Source: a bacterium (GTDB lineage Bacteria; Latescibacterota; Latescibacteria; Latescibacterales; Latescibacteraceae). Taken from it: a stretch of 12,697 nucleotides of DNA. This document shows, piece after piece, positions 1 to 5,890 of the stretch. The translations under genes and the position numbers were made by a program. A model generated the notes under the pieces. The model was not told where the DNA came from and made no database searches. It worked only from the letters and a program-made list of their open reading frames with translations. Each line of letters opens with the position of its first letter. The first letter of the stretch is position 1. The stretch spans positions 1 through 12,697 of the forward strand of contig JAJFUH010000188.1 in the NCBI GenBank assembly GCA_021372535.1, given 5' to 3'.

Positions 1-78
1 GGTATAAAAATTATACGATTCTTCTTCCTGTGCTATGGCAAAATCAAGGATATCATCCGGAGATTTGAATGTACTCAT
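1..78 (-). CDS. Ferritin-like / rubrerythrin-type protein, N-terminus only
   Basis: Reading the minus strand from ATG at 78-76, the frame stays open for 26 codons to the window edge. It begins MSTFKSPDDILDFAIAQEEE and continues SYNFYT. The pattern of a short lead-in, then an amphipathic helix with ILDFAIAQEEESYNFY, is typical of the first helix of rubrerythrin or ferritin-like diiron proteins, where a helix-1 glutamate is an iron ligand. A strong ribosome binding site (AGGGAGGGAA on the minus strand, 81-90) precedes the start. Such proteins usually reduce peroxide or store iron in the cytoplasm of anaerobes and microaerophiles. Only the N-terminus is visible, so the subfamily and any rubredoxin-like domain cannot be judged. 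The start codon call is secure and the family call is likely. Confidence 0.7.
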   Translation of the reverse strand, partial: MSTFKSPDDILDFAIAQEEESYNFYT

Positions 79-169
79 AGTTCCCTCCCTTTGATTATTT
101 ATATGTGATATTACTGGTTTGATTGCATATATTCTCATTGCGTGTCAGAGAGCCGCGACATGGTCTTTC

Positions 170-183
170 ATTATAATTATAAT
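170..183. promoter_or_regulatory. PerR/Fur-like palindrome upstream of the ferritin-like gene
   Basis: ATTATAATTATAAT is a perfect 14-base palindrome. The 15 bases starting at 171 match the published PerR box (TTATAATnATTATAA) at 12 of its 14 specified positions. It lies about 92 bases upstream of the start codon of the ferritin-like gene, and rubrerythrins are commonly under PerR or Fur-family control. The region is AT-rich, so the match could be chance, and no convincing -35/-10 pair was found for this gene. Confidence 0.3.
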
Positions 184-332
184 ATATGGACCGGTTAAAA
201 GCATGGTGAAAAATCACCGCATGTAATGCAGGCGGGAATGTCCTGTTTACCGCGTTATAATATCGAAGAGAGAACAGGGGATATTTCATAACAGCAAAGA
301 CACAATATCATCCTGACGATATACTCCACCCT

Positions 333-355
333 AAATCCGTTTACACGGATTTTTT
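333..355 (+). repeat. Hairpin with T-run, CACGGATT-type intergenic repeat
   Basis: AAATCCGT (333-340) and ACGGATTT (345-352) form an 8-bp perfect stem with a TTAC loop, and the T-run extends to 355. The shape is that of a short intrinsic terminator. The wording also matches the ACACGGATT-type repeats I know from intergenic regions of many environmental bacteria, and a related but more diverged copy lies at 8538-8590. No gene reads into it from the left on the plus strand, so the repeat reading is preferred over a terminator. Confidence 0.5.
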
Positions 356-383
356 CTCCGTGCTCTCCGTGCCTCCATGGTAA
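356..383 (+). repeat. CTCCGTG tandem, dispersed intergenic repeat
   Basis: CTCCGTG occurs at 356-362 and 365-371, followed by a degenerate third unit CCTCCATGG and then TAA. The arrangement parallels 8851-8875, where GTGTCTTT is repeated and ends in GTGG then TTTAA. I recognise this layout from memory as a common intergenic sequence in many unrelated bacteria. It lies 115 bases upstream of the start codon of the propeller gene and in the same orientation. Confidence 0.5.
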
Positions 384-402
384 TAATTTTAAACTTACAT
401 GC

Positions 403-430
403 TTATCACACGAGATAAACGGATTATATT
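403..430 (+). promoter_or_regulatory. Weak candidate sigma70 promoter for the propeller gene
   Basis: TTATCA (403-408) and TATATT (425-430) are separated by 16 bases. They match the -35 and -10 consensus at 4 and 5 of 6 positions. Transcription would start near 437 and give a leader of about 60 bases before the ATG at 499. The surrounding sequence is AT-rich, so confidence is low. Confidence 0.3.
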
Positions 431-498
431 ATATGTACAACGAAAATCGCATATTACGCATATTAATTAAAAAACATACGATACAAAGGATTCCGGCC

Positions 499-1923
499 AT
501 GAAAAAAGGATATTTTACGTTTGTACTGCTCCTGATGCTTGCCATTGCGGTCAATGGTTTCGCGGGGTGGAACATGACCGAGAAACAGCGCAGAAAGTAC
601 AACGACGAGCTCGATAAACTCCACCTGCGGCAGAATACGGGCTTTGTCAGCGACAAATCGGACAAAATGCTCCGTGAACCGAAAGAAGAGCATGTCGTCA
701 ACGATTTCACCGTGGCAAAAGTACCCCCCGAGATCAGGATGATGATCGTTCCCGACATGGTTCCCGAATATTTTCCCGATGAGGCTACCGAAGCCGCATG
801 GGCTAACTGGGGAAAAGTTGCCCGCAGCGCCGACAACCGCTTCTTTTTCTCGGTCGGCGACCACCGTGGCATGGGCTGCCAGATTAATATCTACGAGTAC
901 TCGCCCGCCCGCGACCTGGTATACAAGGTGGTCGATGTGGATAATCTTCTCGGCTGGACGGATAATTCATACACCGATGGCAAGATTCACGGCCATATGG
1001 GCATCATGCCGGACGGCACCCTCTGGGCGGCAACCCATTACGGCGTCTACCCGGATTCTTCCTGGTGGGCGAACGGTTATCGCGGGAGCTGGCTTCTGAG
1101 CTATAATATTAACACACATGAGGCGAAAAACTGGGGCGTCCCCCTTGTCGGCCAGATGCTACCCGAGTTCAACCTCGATGCGAAACGGGGCAGGCTCATG
1201 GGCGCCGGCGCCAACAAGACAGTCCTCTGCTGGGATGCCATCAACAAAAAGGTGACCTATGCCGGATGCCCACCGGATGGGTGGGAATGGTGGCAGCGCG
1301 CCATGCTCCTCGATGAGAATACCGGGAAATTCTGGACCACCTGCCGCGGCGACAGTCTCCATCATTTCCTGAGCTTCGATCCCGAATTCAACCGGTTCGA
1401 GCGCTGCGAGCTCTCGCCACCGGAGAATCCGTACGATCACACGGTTTACCAGCTCCGCGCCTACACGGATAAGCGCGCGGAGGATGGCGCCTTTTACTGT
1501 TTCACCCACAACGGCACGCTGTTCCGTTTCCGGCCCGAAAAGCCCGCGGTTGAGCCTGTCGGTGTCAACTGGGACCGGGGACGGTACACCTCGACGACCG
1601 CGCTCGACCCCACAGGCCGTTATATCTATTATATGCCCGGCGGCAAAAAAATGCAGAACGCCAATGAGTACGGGCCCCTCGTGCAGTACGATGTCAGAAC
1701 CGGGAAAAAGAAAGTCATCGCATGGCTCGCCGATTATTACTGGGAGAAGTACGGTTACTGGATCGGCGGCACATACGGCATGGAGATTTCGATGGATGGC
1801 TCGTTCCTCGTCATCTGCATGAATGGCGCCTTCGTACCCCGTGACGACGAGAACGGCGCGCCGTACGGGAATCCGTCGCTTTTTGTTGTGTATATACCGG
1901 AAGAGGAGCGAATGATAGAATAA
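499..1923 (+). CDS. Secreted beta-propeller-like protein of unknown function
   Basis: This gene encodes 474 residues. The frame is open from an ATG at 433, but the start at 499 is chosen because AAGGA (486-490) sits 8 bases upstream and the protein then begins with a clean signal peptide: MKKG, a hydrophobic stretch at about 5-19, and a likely cleavage site near NGFAG (residues 19-23). Residues 25-75 are charged, probably a helical linker. From about residue 100 there are about seven similar segments, each with a strand pair and turn: near 104-133, 163-185, 221-255, 265-300, 329-352, 363-408 and 425-467. Several carry a D-x-G turn such as MPDGTLWAAT (170-179), LDPTGRYIYY (369-378) and SMDGSFLVIC (431-440). 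This suggests a seven-bladed propeller. No catalytic motif is apparent. It is a periplasmic or exported protein whose ligand is unknown, and it appears to be monocistronic. Confidence 0.8.
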   Translation: MKKGYFTFVLLLMLAIAVNGFAGWNMTEKQRRKYNDELDKLHLRQNTGFVSDKSDKMLREPKEEHVVNDFTVAKVPPEIRMMIVPDMVPEYFPDEATEAAWANWGKVARSADNRFFFSVGDHRGMGCQINIYEYSPARDLVYKVVDVDNLLGWTDNSYTDGKIHGHMGIMPDGTLWAATHYGVYPDSSWWANGYRGSWLLSYNINTHEAKNWGVPLVGQMLPEFNLDAKRGRLMGAGANKTVLCWDAINKKVTYAGCPPDGWEWWQRAMLLDENTGKFWTTCRGDSLHHFLSFDPEFNRFERCELSPPENPYDHTVYQLRAYTDKRAEDGAFYCFTHNGTLFRFRPEKPAVEPVGVNWDRGRYTSTTALDPTGRYIYYMPGGKKMQNANEYGPLVQYDVRTGKKKVIAWLADYYWEKYGYWIGGTYGMEISMDGSFLVICMNGAFVPRDDENGAPYGNPSLFVVYIPEEERMIE

Positions 1924-2042
1924 TAGCCTCTAAAATAGATCTATGAAAATTTGTAGTATATTTGAAAAGGTAAATACATTAACCTTTAATGATATATGGG
2001 TAGAAATTATTTAAGATTTTCACATTCCATTTTGTTTTTTTC

Positions 2043-2071
2043 TTGACTATACAGTAAATATGGTATATATT
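2043..2071 (+). promoter_or_regulatory. Candidate sigma70 promoter for rho
   Basis: TTGACT (2043-2048) and TATATT (2066-2071) are separated by exactly 17 bases, each matching the consensus at 5 of 6 positions. A T-rich run (about 2034-2043) overlaps the start of the -35. Transcription would begin near 2078. This is the best promoter in the window, and the next gene downstream on this strand is rho. Confidence 0.6.
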
Positions 2072-2196
2072 CAACAATCAATTAACGACTTACCCCGTTA
2101 TGAAATATGTGTCCTATCTGATCTCAAGTTATAAACTTCCTGATAGAACCCAACCTGAATGTCTCTCCCGGAGTAATATTGTTTCTGGTGAATTGT

Positions 2197-2214
2197 CCGG
2201 GATATAATCCCCGG
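2197..2214 (+). other. Hairpin in the rho leader
   Basis: CCGGGAT (2197-2203) can pair with ATCCCCGG (2207-2214), with one bulged C and a 3-base loop. There is no T-run after it, so it is not a simple terminator. It is the only GC-rich structured element I see in this leader. A role in control of rho is only a possibility. Confidence 0.3.
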
Positions 2215-2429
2215 TGTTTCGGGCTGTAGGTAAAATAATTTAAGTACAAAAACCATTCCGCGTGACATAGCTTTGACGATCTTCGGTATAGTTCGAAAAA
2301 TAATAATATGCTGCATTATCTGCCGATAGGTAAGTTGTACTGATTATATACCCTTTTTCTGATAAGACAACACATCTGCTGATATATTTCTCTTAGTAAT
2401 TGGGCATTCCCCAAGAAGGATTAACCGTT

Positions 2430-3686
2430 ATGGACATTGATGAACTCAAGACAAAGACTATTTCCGAGCTTGCCGATTATGCGAAAAGCCTGAAAATCGA
2501 AAGTATCACCGGCCTGAAAAAAGCCGATATAATCTTCAAGATTCTCGAAGCACAGACCCAGCAGAACGGCAACATTTTCGCCGAGGGCGTTCTGGAAGTC
2601 CTCGAGGATGGGTACGGGTTCCTCCGGTCGCCGTCATATAATTACATGCCTGGCCCGGACGATATCTATGTTTCCCACTCCCAGATCAAGCGCTTCTCGC
2701 TGAAAACAGGCGATTCCGTCTCCGGCCAGATTCGTCCGCCAAAGGATTCGGAACGGTATTTCGCGCTCCTTAAAATCGAAGCCATCAATCATGAAAATCC
2801 CGAAGCATCGAAAGATAAAATCTTTTTCGATAACCTCACCCCCGTACACCCGAACCGGAAATTCGACCTCGAAACGACACCCAACGAGGTGAGCACCCGT
2901 ATCATGAATCTGCTCTGCCCGATCGGGTTCGGCCAGCGCGGACTCATCGTCGCCCCGCCTTTTACCGGGAAAACGATGCTCATGCAGAAGGTCGCCAATG
3001 CCATTACGGCTAACCATCCCGATATCAGCCTCATCGTCCTCCTCATAGACGAGCGGCCTGAGGAAGTGACCGAAATGCAGCGCGCAGTCAAGGGAGAGGT
3101 TATCTCGTCCACATTCGATGAACCTCAGAACAGGCATGTCCAGGTCGCCAACATGGTCATCGAGAAGGCGAAACGGCTTGTCGAGTATGGTCATCACGTG
3201 GTGATTCTGCTCGATTCGATTACCCGGCTCGCACGGGCGTACAATAATATTATCCCGCATTCCGGAAAAATTCTGTCGGGCGGTATCGACGCCAACGCAC
3301 TGACATGGCCCAAACAGTTTTTCGGTGCGGCCCGTAATATCGAGAACGGCGGCAGTCTGACCATACTTGCCACCACGCTCATCGAGACCGGCTCGCGTAT
3401 GGATGATGTTATCTACGAGGAATTCAAAGGCCGCGGAAACATGGAGATGGTGCTCGACCGCAAGCTGTCGAACCGCCGCATATTCCCCGCAATGGACATC
3501 AAACGTTCCGCAACCCGTAAGGAAGAGCTCCTGCTCACCGAGGCCGAGCTGAACCGTATCTGGATCATGCGCCGTATCCTCGATCCCATGGGTACCGCCG
3601 AGGCGATGGAATTTCTCCTTGAGAAAATACGAGATACGAAAAACAACAAGGCGCTGCTCGAAACCATGAGCGCAAACAGCCTGTAA
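2430..3686 (+). CDS. rho: Transcription termination factor Rho
   Basis: This is a hexameric RNA-dependent ATPase/helicase that ends transcription at Rho-dependent sites. The product is 418 residues, close to the 419 of E. coli Rho. The ATG at 2430 is preferred over an in-frame TTG at 2400 because AAGAAGGA (2413-2420) lies 9 bases before it and MDIDELK matches the usual N-terminus. Domains: Rho N-terminal helical domain at about 1-45; cold-shock RNA-binding domain at about 50-122 with GYGFLR (61-66); ATPase core from about 140. Motifs seen are Walker A with GKT at 180-182, [11 protein letters not shown] (207-217), Walker B VVILLD (257-262), Q-loop region 284-297, EFKGRGNME (331-339) and the arginine-finger region TRKEELL (362-368). 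Two places differ from the usual sequence: the P-loop reads APPFTGKT where most Rho proteins have APPKAGKT or APPRTGKT, and the Q-loop flank reads [14 protein letters not shown] where E. coli has ALHRPKRFFGAARN. The protein is otherwise intact and surely functional. Confidence 0.97.
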   Translation: MDIDELKTKTISELADYAKSLKIESITGLKKADIIFKILEAQTQQNGNIFAEGVLEVLEDGYGFLRSPSYNYMPGPDDIYVSHSQIKRFSLKTGDSVSGQIRPPKDSERYFALLKIEAINHENPEASKDKIFFDNLTPVHPNRKFDLETTPNEVSTRIMNLLCPIGFGQRGLIVAPPFTGKTMLMQKVANAITANHPDISLIVLLIDERPEEVTEMQRAVKGEVISSTFDEPQNRHVQVANMVIEKAKRLVEYGHHVVILLDSITRLARAYNNIIPHSGKILSGGIDANALTWPKQFFGAARNIENGGSLTILATTLIETGSRMDDVIYEEFKGRGNMEMVLDRKLSNRRIFPAMDIKRSATRKEELLLTEAELNRIWIMRRILDPMGTAEAMEFLLEKIRDTKNNKALLETMSANSL

Positions 3687-3708
3687 ACAATACTGAAATA
3701 CTTCATAT

Positions 3709-3736
3709 AAAGGGGGCATTTTCGCCCCCTTTTTTT
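3709..3736 (+). terminator. Intrinsic terminator after rho
   Basis: GGGGGC (3712-3717) pairs with GCCCCC (3724-3729), extended by AAA/TTT, with a 6-base loop and a T-run to 3736. It starts 22 bases after the rho stop codon. Confidence 0.92.
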
Positions 3737-3903
3737 GTCACTTGTTCGATGCCCGGTACTACCTCACACTAGAACTGAAAAATAGTGTTTATCTCGATTG
3801 CATATAGATATTGAGTAAATCCCGGCATGAAAATTTAAACATACACCTGTCATCATGCGCTCATTACAGGTTATTGCTTCGGCGATTAAACAGTGATATC
3901 GGA

Positions 3904-3936
3904 TGACGTCATGCCGAACTTGTTTCGGCATCTATT
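3904..3936. repeat. ATGCCGAA...TTCGGCAT palindromic intergenic repeat
   Basis: ATGCCGAA (3911-3918), loop CTTGT, and TTCGGCAT (3924-3931) form a perfect 8-bp stem, preceded by the palindrome TGACGTCA (3904-3911). The core GTCATGCCGAACTTGTTTC is, from memory, a repeat found between genes in many Bacteroidetes and other environmental genomes. It lacks a T-run and lies far from both flanking genes. Confidence 0.6.
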
Positions 3937-4039
3937 CCTGCTATTGGTATCATTATTTATCCGCCGGAGCAATATTTAAAAAACCTCAGAGCGCATCTGA
4001 ATCCTATATCAACAATTGCAATCTTGAATGAATTGAAAT

Positions 4040-4168
4040 TTAACTGGTAAATTGATAGTTGATTTATTATAATACAAGACTAAAAAAAGCATTTTGTGTA
4101 CTAAAATATTTAATGTTTTTTTTGGCTTCCTGGAACCCTTATCCTGTTAAACAGTCTTAACTGGTAAA
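4040..4168 (+). repeat. 12-base direct repeat TTAACTGGTAAA around the candidate promoter
   Basis: Exact copies lie at 4040-4051 and 4157-4168, 117 bases apart, on either side of the -10 box at 4068-4073. They could be operator copies, but with only two copies in AT-rich DNA, chance is not excluded. Confidence 0.35.
4068..4073 (+). promoter_or_regulatory. Candidate -10 box for the exporter operon
   Basis: TATAAT is a perfect -10 hexamer, but no good -35 lies 16-18 bases upstream (the region reads CTGGTA/TGGTAA). Transcription would start near 4080, about 140 bases before the ATPase start codon. The upstream copy of the direct repeat TTAACTGGTAAA overlaps the expected -35 position, which could mean an activator or repressor site. 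Confidence is limited by the AT-rich context. Confidence 0.35.
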
Positions 4169-4221
4169 AATTTCCGTAAAGCCATATATTCGTTCACTGC
4201 ATACTCAAGAAGGAGATGTGC

Positions 4222-5163
4222 ATGATCAGAATTGAAAACCTTACAAAGTACTATGGGGATTTCAAAGCCGTTGATAATGTCTCTTTTAACATCAACGACG
4301 GCGAAATCCTGGGCTTTCTGGGGCCGAACGGCGCCGGAAAGACAACAACCCTCAAAGTTCTCACCTGTTTCATGCCCCCGACATCGGGCACAATCAAGTA
4401 CAAAGACCTCGATGTACATGAAAACTCGATGGAAATCCGTCAGATGATAGGCTATCTGCCCGAAAATGCGCCCCTCTATGAGTACATGAGTACCATGGAA
4501 TACCTCGAATATATCTGTGATCTCAGGGAGATCAGGGGTGCCCGGAGAAAAGAACGGATGGATGCGATGATCGAGACATGCGGCCTTTCCAAAATGATCG
4601 GCAAAGACATCGGAGAACTATCCAAGGGTTATCGTCAGCGCGTGGGGATTGCTCAGGCGATGATTCATGAACCCGATATCCTTATCCTCGATGAGCCTAC
4701 AGTCGGTCTCGACCCCAACCAGATCGTTGAGATTCGCAATCTCATCAGAAAAGTCGGAAAGGAAAAAACGGTCATTCTTTCGACACATATTCTCAGCGAG
4801 GTCGAAGCGACCTGCGACAGGGTGGTCATCATCTCCTCCGGCGAAATCGTTGCGGATGGCACCACGGACTCTCTGAGGAGCCAGATGACGGGACAGTCGG
4901 TTCTCCATCTCGAGCTCAAGGGTGATGTACCCGATGCGGCGGATGTGTTCTCGGGACTCGGCAATGTTGCCACTGTCAGCACCATGTCAGGGAAAAACGG
5001 CGGAACCGTCGAGTTCGATATCGGCATCAGGGGAGACCGCGATATCCGGGAGGATGTTTTCAGAACGGCAGTCGCTAAAGGCTGGACAATCCTTGAAATG
5101 CACCTTCAGGAGAATAACCTCGAGGATGTATTCCGTAATCTCACAAAATCCCAGGGGGCTTGA
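4222..5163 (+). CDS. ABC transporter ATP-binding protein, GldA-like
   Basis: This is the cytoplasmic ATPase of an ABC-2 type exporter, 313 residues. An ATG at 4216 overlaps the end of the ribosome binding site AAGAAGGAG (4207-4215), so the ATG at 4222, 6 bases after it, is chosen; it gives MIRIENLTKYYG. Motifs: Walker A GPNGAGKT (34-41); Q-loop region YLPENAPLY (78-86), with Glu in place of Gln as is usual in the GldA-like subfamily; signature LSKGYRQR (133-140); Walker B ILILDEP (153-159) with catalytic Glu158; D-loop GLD (162-164); switch His189. Residues from about 225 form a C-terminal extension that ends ENNLEDVFRNLT, as in other drug- or Gld-type ATPases. It is the first gene of a four-gene operon, 3 bases before its permease. 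The exported substrate is unknown. The name GldA reflects resemblance only and does not imply gliding. Confidence 0.93.
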   Translation: MIRIENLTKYYGDFKAVDNVSFNINDGEILGFLGPNGAGKTTTLKVLTCFMPPTSGTIKYKDLDVHENSMEIRQMIGYLPENAPLYEYMSTMEYLEYICDLREIRGARRKERMDAMIETCGLSKMIGKDIGELSKGYRQRVGIAQAMIHEPDILILDEPTVGLDPNQIVEIRNLIRKVGKEKTVILSTHILSEVEATCDRVVIISSGEIVADGTTDSLRSQMTGQSVLHLELKGDVPDAADVFSGLGNVATVSTMSGKNGGTVEFDIGIRGDRDIREDVFRTAVAKGWTILEMHLQENNLEDVFRNLTKSQGA

Positions 5164-5166
5164 TAT

Positions 5167-5877
5167 ATGAAGAAGATTTTACCTATTTTCCGCCGTGAAG
5201 TATTCGCATACTTCTACTCACCGGTGGCATATATCGTAATATCGGTGTTCCTCATAATCACCGGATGGTTTTTTACGAGCGAGATGTTCCTGTCGAATGA
5301 ATCATCCCTCAGGAGCGTTTTCAGCATCATTCCGTTCATTTTTATCTTTTTCGTTCCGGCTATCACCATGCGTCTTCTGAGCGAGGAACGGAAAAGCGGA
5401 ACCATCGAACTCCTCTTCACCATGCCCATCAGCGACCTCGAGATCATACTCGGCAAGTATTTCGCCGGGCTCAGTCTGCTGACGGTGGCATTGATCTTTA
5501 CATTGCCCTTTGCCATTTCCATTGTCTTTCTCGGGACACCGGACATAGGAATGCTCATAACCGGGTACCTGGGTCTGATCCTTATGGGAGCCTCCTATGT
5601 GGCCATCGGGATTTTCGCCTCGACAGTGTCACGAAACCAGGTGGTTGCATTCATCGTGGCTTTTGCCATCATTTTCGTCTTGTGGCTCATCAATAAATTT
5701 CTCATGCTTATTCCGCCTCCGTTTGTACCCGTACTCCAGTACCTGAGTATCGACTATCATTATGAAAATATCGGACGAGGGGTAATCGACTCACGTGATA
5801 TAACATACTACCTGTCACTGATCATCTTCATGCTGTCACTGGCTAAACTGTCACTGGAAAGCCGAAAATGGAGTTGA
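5167..5877 (+). CDS. ABC-2 type permease, GldF-like
   Basis: This is the inner-membrane partner of the preceding ATPase, 236 residues. About six membrane segments are visible: near 19-36, 52-70, 99-121, 127-149, 158-182 and 212-229. The stretch MRLLSEERKSGTIELLFTMP (68-87) after the second segment is the characteristic cytoplasmic motif of ABC-2/GldF permeases. AGGGGG (5153-5158) within the end of the ATPase gene lies 8 bases before the ATG, so the two genes are closely coupled. The length is typical for GldF, which is usually about 240 residues. The substrate cannot be inferred. Confidence 0.92.
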   Translation: MKKILPIFRREVFAYFYSPVAYIVISVFLIITGWFFTSEMFLSNESSLRSVFSIIPFIFIFFVPAITMRLLSEERKSGTIELLFTMPISDLEIILGKYFAGLSLLTVALIFTLPFAISIVFLGTPDIGMLITGYLGLILMGASYVAIGIFASTVSRNQVVAFIVAFAIIFVLWLINKFLMLIPPPFVPVLQYLSIDYHYENIGRGVIDSRDITYYLSLIIFMLSLAKLSLESRKWS

Positions 5878-5890
5878 GGAGGCTTGATTC

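Larger units (their letters stand above)
79..498. other. Intergenic region between divergent genes
   Basis: This 420-base stretch separates the leftward ferritin-like gene from the rightward propeller gene. It contains the left gene's ribosome binding site (81-90), the AT-rich palindrome at 170-183, a terminator-like hairpin at 333-355, a CTCCGTG tandem at 356-383 and a weak promoter at 403-430. The part from about 190 to 330 shows nothing I can name. A small ORF on the minus strand there (289-95) has no recognisable family or ribosome binding site, so I do not call it a gene. Confidence 0.6.
1924..2429. other. Intergenic region and long rho leader
   Basis: This 506-base AT-rich stretch has no supported gene. 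It includes the promoter at 2043-2071 and about 350 bases of presumed leader to the rho start, with a small hairpin at 2197-2214. There is no clear terminator for the upstream gene: a 6-bp inverted repeat at 1966-1987 (AAAGGT/ACCTTT) lacks a T-run. The stretch from about 2220 to 2410 shows nothing I can name. Confidence 0.6.
3687..4221. other. Intergenic region between rho and the exporter operon
   Basis: This 535-base stretch carries the rho terminator, a dispersed palindromic repeat (3904-3936), a consensus -10 box (4068-4073) and a 12-base direct repeat around it (4040-4051 and 4157-4168). A 6-bp inverted repeat ACCTGT/ACAGGT (3845-3871) has a 15-base loop and is weak. I see no small gene with a ribosome binding site. 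Confidence 0.6.

Noticed and set aside
433-498. A 22-residue N-terminal extension of the propeller protein
   Set aside because: The ATG at 433 has no ribosome binding site, and starting there would bury the signal peptide; the ATG at 499 has both.
1966-1987. Inverted repeat AAAGGT/ACCTTT as a terminator for the propeller gene
   Set aside because: The stem is only 6 bp and AT-rich, with a 10-base loop and no T-run directly after it.
2100-2207. A 35-codon frame (MKYVSYLISSYK...) in the rho leader, as a possible leader peptide
   Set aside because: It is suitably placed after the promoter but has no ribosome binding site and no sign of a regulatory codon run.
2400-2429. A TTG start giving Rho ten extra residues
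   Set aside because: The ribosome binding site at 2413-2420 fits the ATG at 2430, and MDIDELK matches the usual Rho N-terminus.
2634-3719. Minus-strand open frame of 361 codons
   Set aside because: It lies almost entirely antisense to rho, which is unmistakable on the plus strand, and its translation resembles no family.
3845-3871. Inverted repeat ACCTGT/ACAGGT
   Set aside because: The stem is 6 bp with a 15-base loop and no supporting context; chance is likely in a gap of this size.
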